Positions 6,558 through 7,457 of a stretch of DNA of 7,457 nt are shown piece after piece. The notes below the pieces were generated by a model. The model was not told where the DNA came from, ran no database searches, and worked only from the letters and a program-made list of their open reading frames with translations. Origin of the DNA: Clostridia bacterium. GTDB lineage: Bacteria; Bacillota; Clostridia; Christensenellales; Borkfalkiaceae. How positions within the stretch are numbered: the first letter of the stretch is position 1; each line of letters opens with the position of its first letter. The translations under genes and the position numbers were made by a program. The stretch lies in NCBI GenBank assembly GCA_017504065.1, contig JAFVRU010000121.1, forward strand, positions 1-7,457, given 5' to 3'.

Positions 6558-6637
6558 AACCGACGTCTTTTTGGGCTGAATTTTAAGCCGTTATTTTTAT
6601 CGCTTCGAGTACGTTTTGAAAACGACCTAGGTAGCCT

Positions 6638-7457
6638 TTACGTCGTCAACGTGTACGCCGATCTATTTAAAGGATCAACCCGTGAATCCATCAAAATCGC
6701 GCCGTCTTTGACGAGCGCAGCTTGCAACGCTTTCACGGAAACATCGCCCGCATTGCAACGTTCTTTCGCCGCCATTGCGATCGCCGTACCCGCGGCTTGC
6801 CCAAGCGCCATACAAGCGGGCATAACGCGGAACGAACCAGCCGCCTGCGATTGCGCGCAAATGGTTTTTCCCGCCACCAAAAGATTGTCGCAGTTCAACG
6901 GCACTAACGAGCGGAACGGGATCGTGTACCAATCCGCGCTCCCCGCGCTGAATCCACCGCGCGACGCCTTGTCCCTACTATGCACGTCCATACCGTAACC
7001 GAACGTAACCACCGCGTCGTCAAAATACGTCGAATTGCAAACGTCTTCCACGGTCAACATATATTTGCCTTGAATATGTCTGCCTTCGCGAATCCCCAAA
7101 ACGGACGCGATCTGCGTCAAGCTCGCATGCTCGAACCCCGGCATCGTCGCTTTCATATCGGCGTAGCTTTCCATCGCAAATTTTCTGCCTTGAATATGTC
7201 CCGCCGTCATACTGCGTACGTCCCCGGGATTGACGTTCATTACGTGCTTATCGTTGACTTTATATCTACCCTGAATCGGCGTGCGGTAAGCCTTATGCCC
7301 GCCGCGCTGCAAATATTTCTCGTCGTCCACGTTGGTCAATTCGAAAAACAACGTCGCCGCTTGCGGAACACCTGATTCTTCATCGCCGAGCCAAGTGGGC
7401 ACTCCCGCTTTGAACGCCAAATCGGCGTTGCTCGAACAGTCGATAAAATAGTCCGCT
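6638..7457 (-). CDS. FAD-dependent oxidoreductase, C-terminal part (start beyond right edge)
   Basis: The frame is open from the right edge (codons reading DYFIDCSSNADLAFKAGVP) to TAA at 6638-6640, giving 272 residues. The first stretch resembles the FAD-dependent oxidoreductase family (FAD_oxidored), where an IDxTGDADxAxxAGVP-like motif follows the Rossmann region. Further hallmarks are GIREGRHIQGKYMLT (about 7060-7105), the tyrosine-isoleucine-proline and RSLVPL stretch (about 6900-6930), NLLVAGKT and the C-terminal FAD-contacting RVMPACMALGQAAGTA (about 6780-6830). The N-terminal dinucleotide-binding motif is outside the window. The substrate cannot be told from sequence; relatives include putative dehydrogenases and glycan-associated oxidoreductases. 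It shows no functional link to purine synthesis, and the 130-nt gap with its own promoter suggests a separate unit. I see no strong terminator after it. Confidence 0.88.
   Translation of the reverse strand, partial: ADYFIDCSSNADLAFKAGVPTWLGDEESGVPQAATLFFELTNVDDEKYLQRGGHKAYRTPIQGRYKVNDKHVMNVNPGDVRSMTAGHIQGRKFAMESYADMKATMPGFEHASLTQIASVLGIREGRHIQGKYMLTVEDVCNSTYFDDAVVTFGYGMDVHSRDKASRGGFSAGSADWYTIPFRSLVPLNCDNLLVAGKTICAQSQAAGSFRVMPACMALGQAAGTAIAMAAKERCNAGDVSVKALQAALVKDGAILMDSRVDPLNRSAYTLTT

Noticed and set aside
6344..6586. 80-codon plus-strand frame across the pur control region
   Set aside because: It covers the promoter, operator dyad and leader ORF, has no ribosome binding site of note and a composition dictated by the AT-rich control DNA.
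6574..6598. Plus-strand hairpin GGCT/AGCC followed by a T-rich stretch
   Set aside because: The stem is only four bp, and no plus-strand gene upstream needs a terminator.
7066..7200. 15-base direct repeat TGCCTTGAATATGTC at 7066-7080 and 7186-7200
   Set aside because: Both copies encode His-Ile-Gln-Gly inside the oxidoreductase gene; a short coincidental coding repeat is the simplest explanation.
6638..7420. Oxidoreductase starting at a TTG at 7418-7420
   Set aside because: The frame stays open to the right edge and the upstream codons match the family's conserved motif, so the TTG is internal.

Overview
The window shows a purine biosynthesis operon transcribed right to left (minus strand), preceded by the 3' part of an unrelated oxidoreductase gene on the same strand. 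In transcription order it reads: FAD-dependent oxidoreductase (3' part), then an AT-rich control region with promoter, small ORF and terminator-like hairpin, then purE, purF, purM, purN, purD and purL (5' part). All genes are on the minus strand; I see no convincing plus-strand gene.

The organism looks like a member of the Clostridia (Bacillota). PurL is of the long single-chain type seen in that group. PurF keeps the four cysteines that hold the [4Fe-4S] cluster of Bacillus-type PurF. The -10/-35 promoter spacing and purine-rich Shine-Dalgarno sites also fit. This placement is inferred from protein style, not from a search.

The encoded enzymes cover PRPP to phosphoribosylamine (PurF), GAR synthesis (PurD), formylation (PurN), amidation to FGAM (PurL), ring closure to AIR (PurM) and the carboxylation step (PurE). 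PurC, PurK, PurB and PurH are not in the window; they may lie past the left edge or elsewhere. Spacing is tight (21, 21, -4, 21 and 12 nt), so the genes are almost certainly co-transcribed.

Two things stand out. First, PurF begins directly at the position where the catalytic N-terminal cysteine should be, so its glutaminase nucleophile is absent; neighbouring glutaminase positions are changed as well, while the phosphoribosyltransferase half looks intact. Second, the roughly 230-nt purE leader holds an unrecognised 42-codon ORF with a CxxC motif and its own ribosome binding site. Its stop codon lies 4 nt before a hairpin plus T-tract, an arrangement that suggests attenuation. Upstream of the promoter sits a perfect 19-bp dyad with a second, partial copy.
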